A stretch of 64,000 nt of DNA from Azolla caroliniana (lineage: Eukaryota > Polypodiophyta), in assembly GCA_043228905.1 (NCBI GenBank), contig JBHGNT010000004.1, positions 17,484,001 to 17,548,000 on the forward strand, given 5' to 3'. The translations under genes were made by a program, and so were the position numbers. The notes under the pieces are model-generated. The model did not search any database. It worked only from the letters and a program-made list of their open reading frames with translations, and had not been told where the DNA came from. Shown here one piece after another: positions 20,447-30,499 of the stretch (position 1 is its first letter; each line of letters begins with the position of its first letter).

Positions 20447-21729
20447 GAGGCTATGTACTTGGCCTCTATGGTCGAGAGTGTCGTGTCATCTTGCAACTTT
20501 GATCTCCATGATATGGCATTGCCATTGTAGGTGAAGATATAGCATGCAGTCGACTTCCAATTGTTGGGATTGCCGGCATAATCAGAGTCAGTGAAGTCTT
20601 TGACTTCGGTTGAATGATTTGAGCCGAAAGTCAACTGCATATTTTTGGCTCCCCAAAGGTAGTGAAATATGTACTTTACTGCTTCCTAGTGCTTCCGTCC
20701 AAGTTTGGACATGTAGTGATTGGTGACCCTTATGGCATACACAGGATTTGGTCTGGTCGCCATCATGGCATACATAAGACTTCCTACAGCTCATGCGTAG
20801 GCAATTCGGCTCATGAGCTTTCTCTCCTCTTCTATGGATGGAGAGTCTCTGTTTGATAGTCAATGTGGTGTCGAAAGCGGTGTCAGTGCCGATTTCATAT
20901 TCTCCATGTTGACGCGCCTCAGCACCTTCCAGATATAGTCGGATTGGGAGAACCGAAGGATCACCTTCATCCGATTTCACTCTATCTGCATGCCCAAAAT
21001 GTGTAGAGCTTCTTCAAGTTCCTTCATCGAAAATTTCTCATGAAGGCTCTACTTTAGCTTTCTGATCTCTGCTCCGTCGCTGCCAGTGATGAGCATGACA
21101 TCAACGTAAAGGATCCGATTAATCTGGGACTCATCGGCCAGTTGTTGGATGTACATGCATGGGTCGGAGTTCAATTGGCTATATCCAAGTTGTCGGATGC
21201 AAGTATCAATTTTTTGATACCACATTCTTGGCACTTGCTTTAGGCCATAAAGGCTCTTCTTTAGCTGGCATACGAGGTGACCTTGCTCCCCCGTCGCCAT
21301 AAAGCCTGTCGGTTGAGACATATATATCTTCTTCCAGATCTCCGTGAAGAAAATCCATCTTTACGTCCATCTACTCGAGCTCTAGGTCTTCTGTTGCCAC
21401 AACTCCAAGTAGGATTTGGAGGGTCATCATCCTGACTACTGGAGAGAATGTCTCGTCATAGTCGACACCATGTTCTTGTTTAAATCCCTTTGCAAGGAGC
21501 CGAGCTTTGTATTTTTATCCGAACCAGATACACATTTGTATTGGTAGACCCACTTGCAGGGTAGCAGCTTCCTTCCGGTTGGTGGTTCGACCAACTCCCA
21601 TGTATCATTTTCTTTGATTGAGTCCATCTTGGATCTCATGGCTTGTAGCCATGTGTCAGTGTCTAGCGAAGCTATAGCTTCTTCATAAGAGCTTGATTCG
21701 CCTGCATTCGTATAGTTGACATAGTCCAA
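20447..21729 (-). pseudogene. Copia D reverse transcriptase and RNase H, right part
   Basis: Minus-strand pol of element D, reading leftwards. From 21729: SYEEAIASLDTDTWLQAM, ENDTWELVEPP, CKWVYQYK. At 21321-21049: HLVCQLKKSLYGLKQVPRMWYQ and then RILYVDVMLITGS. The RT active site reads YVDV instead of YVDD (21082-21103), so the second catalytic aspartate is lost. At about 20830-20640: AVGSLMYAMMATRP and VTNHYMSK with stops. RNase H follows at 20640-20447: KDFTDSDYAGNPNNWKSTA, AISWRSKLQDD, STIEAKYIAS. The RNase H then breaks at the C insertion and resumes at 14999. Multiple stops and frame changes mark an old copy. Confidence 0.85.
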
Positions 21730-23640
21730 GCCTAGTGTCTAGAATTCGGTCGGCCTTCGGACTCATCCAAATATCCATGGCACCAATTTGGTTGGTTCAA
21801 AATTTTCAATTTGCTCGTGTGGTCGATCGGCCTTGTTAGAACCATCATTGTAAGGAGATCATTGGGGGGATCCGCTATGACAATTCTCTTGTATCAATGT
21901 TAGATCAACGTTTTCCTCAAGAGTTGACCAATGATTGGATGCCTTGGCTGGTTTGGGTTGGGTTGGCCAATTGGCATCCTAGCCAATTCGACTTTGATAA
22001 GTTTTTTGGTCGATTTGGAGTCGACTATTGGACCTTTTGCCAATCTGGGTTTGGTTGGGGGGTTACTGACTTATTCGTTTTCAGCATTTCGTCTGATAAC
22101 CGATTCGTATTCGGCAATCGGCAATCGGCAATCAGTGTGTTCCATTTTGATTCTTTGTCCGAAAGATCAAAGGAGACCTATTTTCCAATTTTTGGTTGGA
22201 ACCGGCTGTAGAGAATTGAGTCTTGATTGAAGACTACATTGTTGCTCCGAATCAATTTCTGGTTCTCCAGATCCCATGTCTAGTATCTGAATTCCCCATC
22301 AGTTCCATAATTGAGAAAGATACACATTGTCGAATGGGGCGCCAACTTGGTCCTTTTCTTCCTCGGAATGAAGGCAAAGGCTTCACATCCGAATGTACGA
22401 AGCCGATCATAGGTCGGTTGATTTCCCGACCAAAGTGCTTGTGGCACTTGGAGCCGTATTGCTCGTGACAACGACATATTTATCAAATATAATGTTGTTT
22501 GCAATGCCTCGACCTAGAACTCCAACTTTAGTCCAGCCTGCTCGAGCATTGTCATCGCCCTCTCTAGAATGGTTTGGTTCACCGTTCTACTACACCATTT
22601 TGCATCGAGGTGTAGGGAAGGGTTTGTACATGTATGTTTTGAAGGCTTTGTAGGTGTATTCTCCCCCATTGTCCGACCTTAGTGTTTTCACTTTATGGCC
22701 AGATCAGTTTTCGACTTCGGCAAGCCACTACGCGAAAACCTTGAGCACTTTGTCCTTGGACTTAATGAGTAAGCCTAGACCTTTTGTGTACATTATCAAC
22801 GAATGTGATGAAGTACCGGGAGCCTCCTAGTGATCGTTCATGCATTGGCCCACATATATCGGTGTGTATGTACCATTTCTAGGCGTTGTCGTATCGTCTC
22901 GTAATGGAGAGAGTGCAAACTTCGAGTCTGTTTCCTATACTAACAATGCTAGCAAAAGTCCATCTTCGTTTGGAGCTTTGGAATGTAACCGATTTTCGTT
23001 AGCCGGTCCAATAAAACTTGAGATATATGACAAAGTCAGCCATGCCATAGTGTAGCATTCGACAATTCGGTTACGTTGATTGTGCCCTCCAGACTAATCA
23101 TGTTCAGTGGGTACAAGTTGTTGTACTTGCTGTTGCAGTAGATTTTCATATTTCCTTTCCTATCAGCCATGAAGACTCACTGAGCATCGTCTTGTACTTG
23201 GTTTTGGCTAACATGTCAATGGAGACCAAACCCTTCTTGAGCTCGGGTACGTTCCAGACACATTGCAGGATGATCATATTGTTGTTCGGCAATTGAATTG
23301 GGACCTGTCTAATCCTTGCAATTGTGCACTCCTACCCATTACCAAGTCGGATTGTGCCACTAACTCTGGCTGAATAGTTTGAAAACCATTCGATGTTGGG
23401 GGTCACATGGAATGTGGCGCCGGAATCCAGCAACCATGTTCATGCATCGTGTACGTTGTATACGACTTCACTAGTCAACGAGTCTTCCAAGGAGAGGAGT
23501 TCTCCCAACCGGGATTCGGCAACATTGATATGGTTGCTAATCAAAGAATTATTTGAGTCGGATTATCTTGAGTTCTACTGAAATCGTCATCCATTATCCT
23601 TCTCCTTGATCGACCAACAATTGGCAACAGTGTGTCTGAC
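21730..23640 (-). pseudogene. Copia D protease and integrase
   Basis: Fragmented minus-strand coding. Near 23450-23380 is the protease site TWLLDSGATFHVTP. Upstream at about 23600-23640 is the tail of the gag region. The integrase keeps IHTDICGPM and YFITFVD at about 22870-22790 (first catalytic aspartate). Further on are MQNGVVERN at about 22590 and, at 22504-22280, VPQALWSGNQPTYDRLRTFGCEAF, the usual copia block after the integrase core. Stops and shifts are frequent. The right end at 23640 is abrupt and coincides with the start of the E LTR, so the D gag, leader and 5' LTR are missing from the window. Confidence 0.82.
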
Positions 23641-24060
23641 TGTCACGGACACACCAACCCTAGACTATGAAAAAGCATAGATGACGAGGCTACAACCGAT
23701 AAGGTTACGAATGTGGAACTCGACGTGATGGGGATAGAAACTCGGGAAGTTGGGAGTGACGAGATGAGGAACTTAAGACGCTAGGAATAATACAAGAGCA
23801 TAAAGACAGAGATGTAAATCACGGAGAGAAGATGGGTTGAAACGAGAATTCTAGATTGATGTGTCAATGACTGGTGTTGAATCCCTTAAAAAGGACCAAG
23901 GAGGTTACAAGTATTTATATTGTGAGTTGAAGTACATGCATTAGAATATTCGGGAGAATATTCTAGAACCCTTTAGAACTTTCTAGTTCTAGAGCTTTCT
24001 AAAAACTCCTAGAACTTGAAATAGATAATTTACTAATAATCTACTAAAATATAAATAACA
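23641..24060 (+). repeat. Left LTR of non-autonomous element E
   Basis: Starts TGTCACGGACAC and is repeated at 25696-26164 with long near-identical blocks (for example the GAATATTCGGGAGAATATTC stretch and the surrounding 150 bases). The end is taken at ATAAATAACA (24060), the TG...CA form. The two copies differ by an internal replacement of about 100 bases near the start and a short TTCTAGTTCTAGAGC gap. No primer site for a known tRNA follows clearly. Confidence 0.72.
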
Positions 24061-24073
24061 TGACCATATATTT

Positions 24074-24140
24074 GGATGGGTTGGTTAGAACACAACACTT
24101 GACTATATACAACAGGTCAAGAGTTCAAATCTTGTCGTCA
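24074..24140 (+). repeat. tRNA-like sequence (SINE-like A and B boxes)
   Basis: TGGTTAGAACA fits an RNA polymerase III A box and GAGTTCAAATC a B box, with CAAG/CTTG arms around the latter. Spacing is about 45 bases, as in tRNA-derived SINEs. The acceptor stem does not close, so I do not call a tRNA gene. Confidence 0.45.
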
Positions 24141-24209
24141 TATTTGTGACATTATCTTCCCCTTTACAACCGCCTTTTCGAAAGTGTGGTGTAGGGGTGA
24201 GCTGAAAGA

Positions 24210-25090
24210 GAAAACGAAAGTACGTTGAGGTGTGAACGCGGGCAACCATGTGTGGTCCTCACTGAAGACTAGACACCAACGTGAGCGTGAGCAACCATGG
24301 TTGGTCCTCACCGAAGACTGGAACACCAATGTGAGCGTGGACGACCATGTGTGATACTCATCGGAGACTCGAACACCAACATGAGCGTGAGCAACCATGT
24401 TCGGTCCTCACTGGAGACTGGAACACCAACGTGAGCGTGAGTGACCATGAGCAGTCCTCATCGGAGATTGGAACACCAACATGAGTGTGAGCAACCATGT
24501 GCGGTCCTCGCCGGAGACTGGGACACCAACGTGCATGTGAGCGACCATGTGTGGTCCTCACCAGAGACTGGAACACCAACATGAGTGAACGACCATGTGT
24601 GGTTCTCACCGGAGACTGGAACACCAACGGATGTGAGCGACCATGTGCGGTACTCACCGGAGACACGAACACCAACGGGCATGAACGACCATGCGTGGTC
24701 CTCACCGGAGACACGAACACCAACAGGTGTGAGAAACCATGTACGTCCTCACCAGGAACTGGAACACCAACGGACGTGAGCGACCATGTGCGGTCCTCAC
24801 CGGAGACACAAACACCAACGGGCGTGAGTGACCATGTGCGGTCCTCACCGGGGACACGAACACCAACAAGCGTGAGAGACCATGTACGGTCCTCACTGGG
24901 GTCACAAACACCAACGGAAATGAGCGACCATGTATGGTCCTCACCGGAGAATGAACACGAACGTGAGTGACCATGTATGGTCCTCACCGGAGAATGAACA
25001 CCAACGTGAGCGACCATGTGCGGTCCTCACCGGAGACAGGAACACCAATGGGCATGAGCGACCATGTGCGTTCCTCACCGGGAACTGGAA
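24210..25090. repeat. Minisatellite, 50-bp unit, about 17 copies
   Basis: Tandem units contain ACCATGTGCGGTCCTCACC, then GGAGAC, GAACACCAAC and GTGAGC. Most are close to 50 bases; some have lost one to eight bases. The lack of stops in several frames over this stretch is a consequence of the repeat, not evidence for a protein. It fills the internal region of E. Confidence 0.9.
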
Positions 25091-25194
25091 AACTTGATGT
25101 CGATGAACGCTAGGCAAAGTAATGTTGATGACGACACCAAGAGGTGTTGAAGATGATGATGTCAAAGAAGAAGCAATGAAGACAATGATGTTGA

Positions 25195-25668
25195 GGAAGT
25201 GTCTCTGGAAGCAATGACTGTGAGTATGGCAATGATGGAAATAGAGAAATAGATAAAGAGGATAAGAAACAGAGAGATCAAGACATTGAGGATAAACAGA
25301 AACACAAAGACAGAGATATACAGGATGATAGAATACACAATGACAGGGACGAAGATGATAAGAAACACATAGATAGGGATGATGATGATAAGAAACACAT
25401 AGATAGAGATGAAAATGGCAGGAAACACAGGGAGAAGGATGACAATGAAAAAAAACGCAGAGATAGGGATGTGGAAGATGATAAGAAGCGCAAAGATAGG
25501 GATGATGATGATAAGAAACTAAAAGATAGAGACAACGATGAGAATAAACTAGGAGATAGAGATGGCAAGGAAGATAGGAAACGAAGGGGGCGTTGATCAC
25601 GGTAACTCTGGAAATATGGATGGTGACGATGGTAATTCTAGAAGCAAGGGCGATGACGAAGACGGGTG
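25195..25668 (+). pseudogene. Captured charged reading frame inside element E
   Basis: An open plus-strand frame from 25195 to the TGA at 25594 has no methionine but 133 codons of strongly biased composition. Its units are like DDDKKHIDRD and DDDKKLKDRD, with lysine, arginine, aspartate and glutamate alternating. One base to the side the frame continues as DHGNSGNMDGDDGNSRSK and stops near 25668, suggesting a single frameshift near a real C-terminus. Such KDRD-rich tracts are typical of plant nuclear or splicing-related proteins, so this looks like a piece of a host gene picked up by E. I cannot name the parent. The reverse strand shows serine and leucine-rich frames that are only shadows of it. 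Confidence 0.5.
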
Positions 25669-25695
25669 ATGCTTCTAGTTGGAAGGGATTCAAAC

Positions 25696-26164
25696 TGTCA
25701 CAGACACACTAAGAGCGGATTACGATGAAGCACAGATGATGAGGCTATGAGCGACGGATGAACTTGGATCTTGATGTGATGAGGCTAGGAACTCTAGATG
25801 TTGTGAGTGAAATGAGGGCTTGAAGACAAAAATAAAGATCAAGGAGACAAAGATAAGGTTACGAACGTGGAACTCGACATGATGGGGATAGAAACTCAGG
25901 AAGTTGGGAGCGACGAGATGAGGAACTTAAGACGCTAGGAACAATAAAAGAGCATAAGGACAGAGATGTAAATCAAGGAGAGAATATGGGATGAAACGAG
26001 AATACTAGATTGATGTGTCAATGACTGGTGTTGAATCCCTTGAAAGGGACCAAGGAGGTTACAAGTATTTATATTGTGAGTCGAAGTACATGCATTAGAA
26101 TATTCGGGAGAATATTCTAGAACCCTCTAGAACTTTCTAAAAACTCCTAGAACTTGAAATAGAT
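25696..26164 (+). repeat. Right LTR of element E, cut short by F
   Basis: Starts TGTCACAGACAC after a purine-rich TTGGAAGGGATTCAAAC. It matches the left LTR through GAACTTGAAATAGAT and then stops at 26164, where the F LTR begins; the last 36 or so bases of the left copy (from AATTTACTAATAATC) are missing. I did not find them right of 36210. Confidence 0.72.
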
Positions 26165-26554
26165 TGTAAAAGAATATGTGTGCGGAAGTGTATGCGAAAC
26201 ACAGAGTACATAGTTCAAGAAATGACAGCTCGGTAAACCACAGAAAACGCAGAGATGGAGAGGGAGAGAGAGAGAGAGAGCAAACAACTCAGTTCTCTTT
26301 CAAAAATAATAACGCTCTATACATATCTCGTGCTCAGTGAGCACCTTTTATACAAACCCTAACTATCGGGCTGACACAAGTACTAACACTACTTGACTGC
26401 TCATAAATGAGCATCATACACTTACTCCCAAAACTATTCCTTACGAGGAATATCATTCTTACGGCCTCTCGGTGTCTGTACCGTTACGGCCATGTTGTGC
26501 GTAACTGTTTTACACACCCGATTACACACCGAATGTCGAGCTTGTCTCTCAACA
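26165..26554 (-). repeat. 3' LTR of copia F (390 bp)
   Basis: On the minus strand it starts TGTTGAGAGACAAGC at 26554, just after the polypurine run TTGAGGGGGAG, and ends TTCTTTTACA at 26165. It has a GA microsatellite at about 26256-26280. H has an LTR of the same family at 35827-36210. Confidence 0.87.
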
Positions 26555-27172
26555 CTCCCCCTCAAGCTCAACTTGAGGTTCCACCTACTCTTCCGGATCT
26601 TCGCTCCGGCCTCTTCTAGCTTTACGCCTTACTCGCGCTCCTCCACCTGTTCGATTTCGCGCGCCTCGACCCTTTCAGTCGGCTTGTCTGCTCGTTTGGC
26701 CCTTCTCAGCTCCTTCGCTGTCGTGGTGTTTGCGCCTCTTCTGCTGCCCTTTTCCCGGCTTGGTCCTCAGTCGATTCATAATGTCCGAATCAAACATTCC
26801 GATTGAACCGAACTCTGCTTATTCAATTCTGCTCTCATCTGAATTGGTTGTCTCCAATTCGTCTTCTGTCTTCAGGCCTTTGACAATGTCTGACCACGTT
26901 TTGATCTTGGCCTTACTTACTCCTTGTTCGGCTGTCTTCGGCTCTTCCCTAAGATTACGGCCCTTGCTTCCTTCTTCGACTTTTTCAACTGGCCCGAAAT
27001 CAAATTCTTCATCCGACTCCACGTCGCGGTCAATTCTGCTCCTTCCATGCTCTTATTCCTGTTCTTCCTTTCTCCCCCTCATGTTCGGTGTGTCGAGGTG
27101 ATGCAACCCAAGCTCACGCGAGAAATGCCGCAACTTGTTGAGACCAAGGGGCTTGGTGAAGATGTCGACAAC
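26555..27172 (-). pseudogene. Copia F pol C-terminal extension
   Basis: After RNase H the minus strand continues as DIFTKPLGLNKLRHFSRELGL, then a charged extension. Its best-kept part is at 27022-26819: MESDEEFDFGPVEKVEEGSK, SKAKIKTWSDIVKGLKTEDE and TTNSDESRIE. Element H has the matching SKAKSRTWSDVVKGLKPKDK in the same place, so the extension is a conserved part of this copia family and not random sequence. Stops at the ends of the piece break it. Its role is unknown. A hairpin (26560-26578) and the polypurine tract follow before the LTR. Confidence 0.72.
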
Positions 27173-27735
27173 CTACCGATCCGTCGGACCATACACCGGT
27201 TCGACTTCACCTGAAAGGACCCGCTCGCGGATAAAGTGATAGTGCACCTCAATGTGCTTGGTCCGGGCGTGAAATACGGGGTTTTTCACAAGGTGGACAC
27301 TATTGAGGTTGTCGCAATAGATCGTCGTTGGATCGGACACCTCGACATGCAGATCCCGTAATAGCCACTTTAACCAAATGATTTCGCACATAGCGACAGT
27401 CGCCCCTCGATATTTGGCCTCCGTGCTCGACAGTGCTATTGTCGGCTGCTTCTTACTGCTCCACACGATCGCCGCACTTCCTAATGAGAAGGCGTATCCG
27501 GATGTGGATCTACGATAGTGGGCATTTCCGGCCCAATCGGCATCCGTGTAGCCAACTAACTGTTTGGCTACGCCTGCCCGATACAACAACGCCATGTCTT
27601 TCGTGCCACTCACATATCGCAATATGCTTTGCGCGCACTGAAAGTGTTCGGTCATAGGCTGCGACATAAACTGACTGATTAAGCCGACTGGGTAACTGAG
27701 ATCCGGTCGAGTAATCGTCAAGTAAAGGAGGCGCA
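27173..27735 (-). pseudogene. Copia F reverse transcriptase end and RNase H
   Basis: Open minus-strand frame. From about 27735 it reads LLYLTITRPDLSYPVGLISQ, the end of copia RT. RNase H follows: LVGYTDADWAGNAHYRRSTS, SAAIVWSSKKQPTIALSSTE, IYCDNLNSVHLVKNPVFHAR and HIEVHYHFIRERVLSGEV. It stops at 27173. The upstream RT, integrase and protease are absent; instead the frame is joined to a gypsy-type gag (M) at about 27735. The RNase H residues look complete. The matching half of H carries about 80 more RT residues. Confidence 0.87.
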
Positions 27736-27739
27736 TTAT

Positions 27740-28502
27740 GGGGAAGAGAGTTGTGCGGTACGTTTGGAGGAGGGTCCCGACGACGAGTGTCGTTATGCCG
27801 TCGATTGTTCCGCGAACCTCTGTAAGAGTTTCTACTATCGTTTTGTGAGTACCATTGATCGTAACGGTCCTCCCGGTCGTCGTCGTCGTACTGGTCATAC
27901 TCGTCGTTTGCTCTATATTGGTCATCGCGGTATTGGTCACGATGGTTATCCGATCTCCTGCGGTTGTCGTGGCGATAACGGTCGTCGTCGTGGCGTTGAC
28001 GATCCGGGGATCGTGGTCGCTCGTTATCCCGATGTCGGTATGACTGACGTTTGTCTGGCCGTGAGTAGGTATTGCGCGGCTCGATTTGGCGAACCGAAGC
28101 TGTCGTTGTGCAGTTGAGCATGTTGTATTCACATTGTTCGATCGTGTGAGATCGGGACTGACAGATTGGACAATGTGGCCGGTGAGGGCACTCGAGAGCC
28201 AGATGGCCCGAGCCCGAGCAAGCTGTGCATTGGAGGGCTTGTCGGAACCGATTGTCCTCCTGAGAAAGGGTGCTTTGCAAAGAGCTCATGGAGAAAGTTG
28301 TGCTATGTTGTGTCCGATCGATGGCGAGGACGCGTGCGATGACTTGCTCAATTGTCTGGTTAGAGAAATTGGTAAGTGCGAGAGTCATCCATAGAGGTTC
28401 CTGTGGGCTGGAAAGGGAGGTATCCAGAATGTGATGCACAGAGACATCGTCGGCCAGTTGTCGGTAGAGATCCTGAAACCGGATCGTGAACTAGGCGACC
28501 GT
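27740..28502 (-). pseudogene. Gypsy-type gag M, C-terminal half
   Basis: Continues the gag of 33839-34405 after removal of element G: HETV joins to AQFTIRFQDLYRQLADDV. It has one stop (TAG at 28491-28493, glutamine expected) and then runs open with two CCHC zinc knuckles, CTACSGSGHLALEC (28188-28229) and CPICQSRSHTIEQC (28131-28172). A very polar tail with RD, RR and DDR repeats follows. It ends in the abrupt join to copia F near 27735. Double-knuckle gags with an Arg/Asp-rich tail fit Ty3/gypsy. No pol of the same element is visible. Confidence 0.78.
28498..28502. other. Target-site duplication of element G, left copy
   Basis: ACCGT is repeated at 33838-33842. The first A of the right copy doubles as the last base of the LTR if that ends GACA, so the duplication is 4 or 5 bp. 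Joining the flanks restores the gag M frame. Confidence 0.8.
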
Positions 28503-29118
28503 TGTCGTGAAGAATTTCGGTCAGAGGCGGAAACCGGGAAACATTGGCTACATCGGCGGGGTGCAGCGTGTGTACGCACCCATGTACATTTAGTGTGAAT
28601 AACGAGGGCGCCTTTATGGCGCCGAAGAGTAGTCAAGTCGGGACAGACGGTCCCATGTAAGTCGGGGTTTATCCCACATTGTAACGCATCCATGTCCTTG
28701 TTCTATAAAAGGAAGGGAACACCCTTTGTGAAAGGGTTGCCCATTTTGCATTAGAGGGTATACCGTTAGGTTTAGAGTTAGTTTCTTCTTCTTCTCCCCC
28801 TTCGTGTTCGCTTAGGGTTTGCTGCAGCTCATCTCCTGCGCAAGACCCCGCTCGGCGCAACGAGCCCGTGAGCTCCCTGACCGGTGGCTTGGCAGCTGAC
28901 GACTACTGTAACCTACCTCGGTCCGGCTCGACGCTGGGAATGTATTCTTCTTTTATATATATATATATATACGTTTGTGTCTGTCTATGTATATTCGCGT
29001 CTTCGTTGGTGTCGGGTGCGTCCCCCTTCCTGCATTTCTTGTACTTAAAGGGGTGAGTCGGGTTGGCCTATGTGTGTGTGTGTGAGTGTGTGTGCGTGAG
29101 TCGGTGTTAAACGCTCTC

Positions 29119-29155
<37 letters not shown>

Positions 29156-29286
29156 TTGGTTGCTTCCAGTGTGCTTCTGGGATGCCCCCGAGACGGTGAA
29201 GCACGACTTCCTACGCTCCATCACTCCCTAGTCCAAAACCCCCTGTGGTCCCGCCTTTCTCCACGCACGCGCGTAACAATGCGACA
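28503..29286 (+). repeat. 5' LTR of element G (784 bp)
   Basis: Runs from TGTCGTGAAG to ATGCGACA. It holds a TATA-like TCTATAAAAGG at about 28702, a TA run near 28953-28970, GT-rich sequence near 29070-29100 and a CT run near 29110-29156. The CT and TA runs explain most of its length difference from the 3' LTR. The following TTTGGTGAACCCGACGTGAA may serve as primer site; I cannot match it to a particular tRNA. Confidence 0.88.
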
Positions 29287-29323
29287 TCTTTGGTGAACCC
29301 GACGTGAAAGGCGGCAAGGGAGG

Positions 29324-30499
29324 ATGGAGTCGGAAGACGACGACCTCGCGGAGATGGTGGCCGTAGTGGTGTTGGAGTCGGCACGAGTGATGATGAGGCG
29401 AGAAGCAGCGCAACAAGCGGTTGAGCGAGTGGTCGAAAGAGTCGGCCGTTTTAGCGGGGACAGAGTCCCATCTTACTTGGAAGCCTACAACGCAGAAATG
29501 GAGGAGTGCGGCGTAGACGAGACGTTGAGGCTGGAGTTCTTCTGTCGGGTTGTAGCTGTCCGGATGCATGCGGAAATAAAGGAGCTCCGTGAGGCTCATA
29601 GTTCGTGGGAGGCCTTCAAAGAGGCGCTCCTGAAGGCATACGGAGGACAGCGGAAGAGCCGGGGACGGCACGACTTCAACCAGTGGGTAGCATCGGCAAA
29701 GACCCACCGGGGCGCTGCCAAGGCGTTTCGAGAGTTCGAGCGGCGGCTTGCTCGGCTCCCGGAGCGGGAACAAGGTTTGGTGGGGGCAGACAAGGTCCTA
29801 TTGTTCGTCAAGTCGATCAACCGAGCGGAACGGGAGGCCATCGGGATTGAGCTCGAAGACGATGATGGAGCGAATGGGCTTACGGAGGACTGGTCGAAGG
29901 TCGGAAGGGTGTGCCAACGACTAGACAATGAGCGAGCCGAGAAGGCTAAGAGGAAGGTACGCGATGGCGTGCCATCACAGCGGGAAGAGGCCGAACGGCA
30001 AAGAGAGTCGGCAAGGGTCGGCATTGGGGCCAGGATTGCGGAGGCGTACGCAGCTCTCGAGGCGATGCTCGAGGAAGAGGAAAGACGGAGGCCGCAAGCC
30101 GAGACTGAGAAGACGGAACGAAACGCCCTCTCGACTTGCGGAGATAGAACGGCCAAGGACGAGGCCGAGATACAGATCGCGGAACCGGAACGTTGGGACC
30201 AGCGGTTTCGGGCGTGTCAGCCCGAGATCCCGGTCATTGGAGAAGCAAGCCCAGACGGGGCTTGCGCGATCGGTAAGAAGACGACCGCCGACCACGAAGA
30301 GTCGGTGGCTACGGACAAGGGCGTAAAACGGACGGGCGATTCTTTGTGTCTTCCCACACTTGCTCCGGGGACGATGGTAGTCGAGCCCGAGTGCCCACGT
30401 GAGTCCCAAGCGGAGGAAGGCGGCGGCGAAAGGCCAAGAATCACCGGCGAGACGATACGGGGAAGGAACGGACGAAAGCCCACGGACCCGATTCCGTAG
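29324..30499 (+). CDS. Gag-like protein of element G
   Basis: A 391-codon open frame 38 bases after the LTR, in the place of gag. Residues 38-115 (RFSGDRVPSYLEAYNAEMEE, LRLEFFCRVVAVRMHAEIKE, SWEAFKEALLKAYG) follow the retrotransposon Gag pattern of a helical capsid domain ending in a tryptophan-containing helix. Residues 125-200 (FREFERRLARLPEREQGLVG, KVLLFVKSINRAERE, LTEDWSKVGRVCQRL) resemble the second capsid half. The rest is charged and low in order, and I see no zinc knuckle. A frame this long and clean in an element without pol suggests selection or recent spread. It may package G RNA for enzymes supplied by a related element. The ATG at 29324 is the first in frame. Confidence 0.7.
   Translation: MESEDDDLAEMVAVVVLESARVMMRREAAQQAVERVVERVGRFSGDRVPSYLEAYNAEMEECGVDETLRLEFFCRVVAVRMHAEIKELREAHSSWEAFKEALLKAYGGQRKSRGRHDFNQWVASAKTHRGAAKAFREFERRLARLPEREQGLVGADKVLLFVKSINRAEREAIGIELEDDDGANGLTEDWSKVGRVCQRLDNERAEKAKRKVRDGVPSQREEAERQRESARVGIGARIAEAYAALEAMLEEEERRRPQAETEKTERNALSTCGDRTAKDEAEIQIAEPERWDQRFRACQPEIPVIGEASPDGACAIGKKTTADHEESVATDKGVKRTGDSLCLPTLAPGTMVVEPECPRESQAEEGGGERPRITGETIRGRNGRKPTDPIP

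Noticed and set aside
24358-25017. 219-codon minus-strand frame and several plus-strand frames over the minisatellite
   Set aside because: They only translate the 50-bp repeat, which lacks stops in several frames on both strands. No domain or start context supports a protein.
24210-25090. CRISPR-like array
   Set aside because: The units are contiguous with no unique spacers, and the window is plant nuclear DNA.
25162-25693. Serine and leucine-rich minus-strand frames resembling membrane or secreted proteins
   Set aside because: They are the antisense of the KDRD-rich plus-strand tract; the hydrophobic look is a by-product of that composition.
29324-30499. Host gene for the 391-codon frame
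   Set aside because: It lies just after a 5' LTR and between matching LTRs with a target duplication; the Gag-like pattern fits an element protein.
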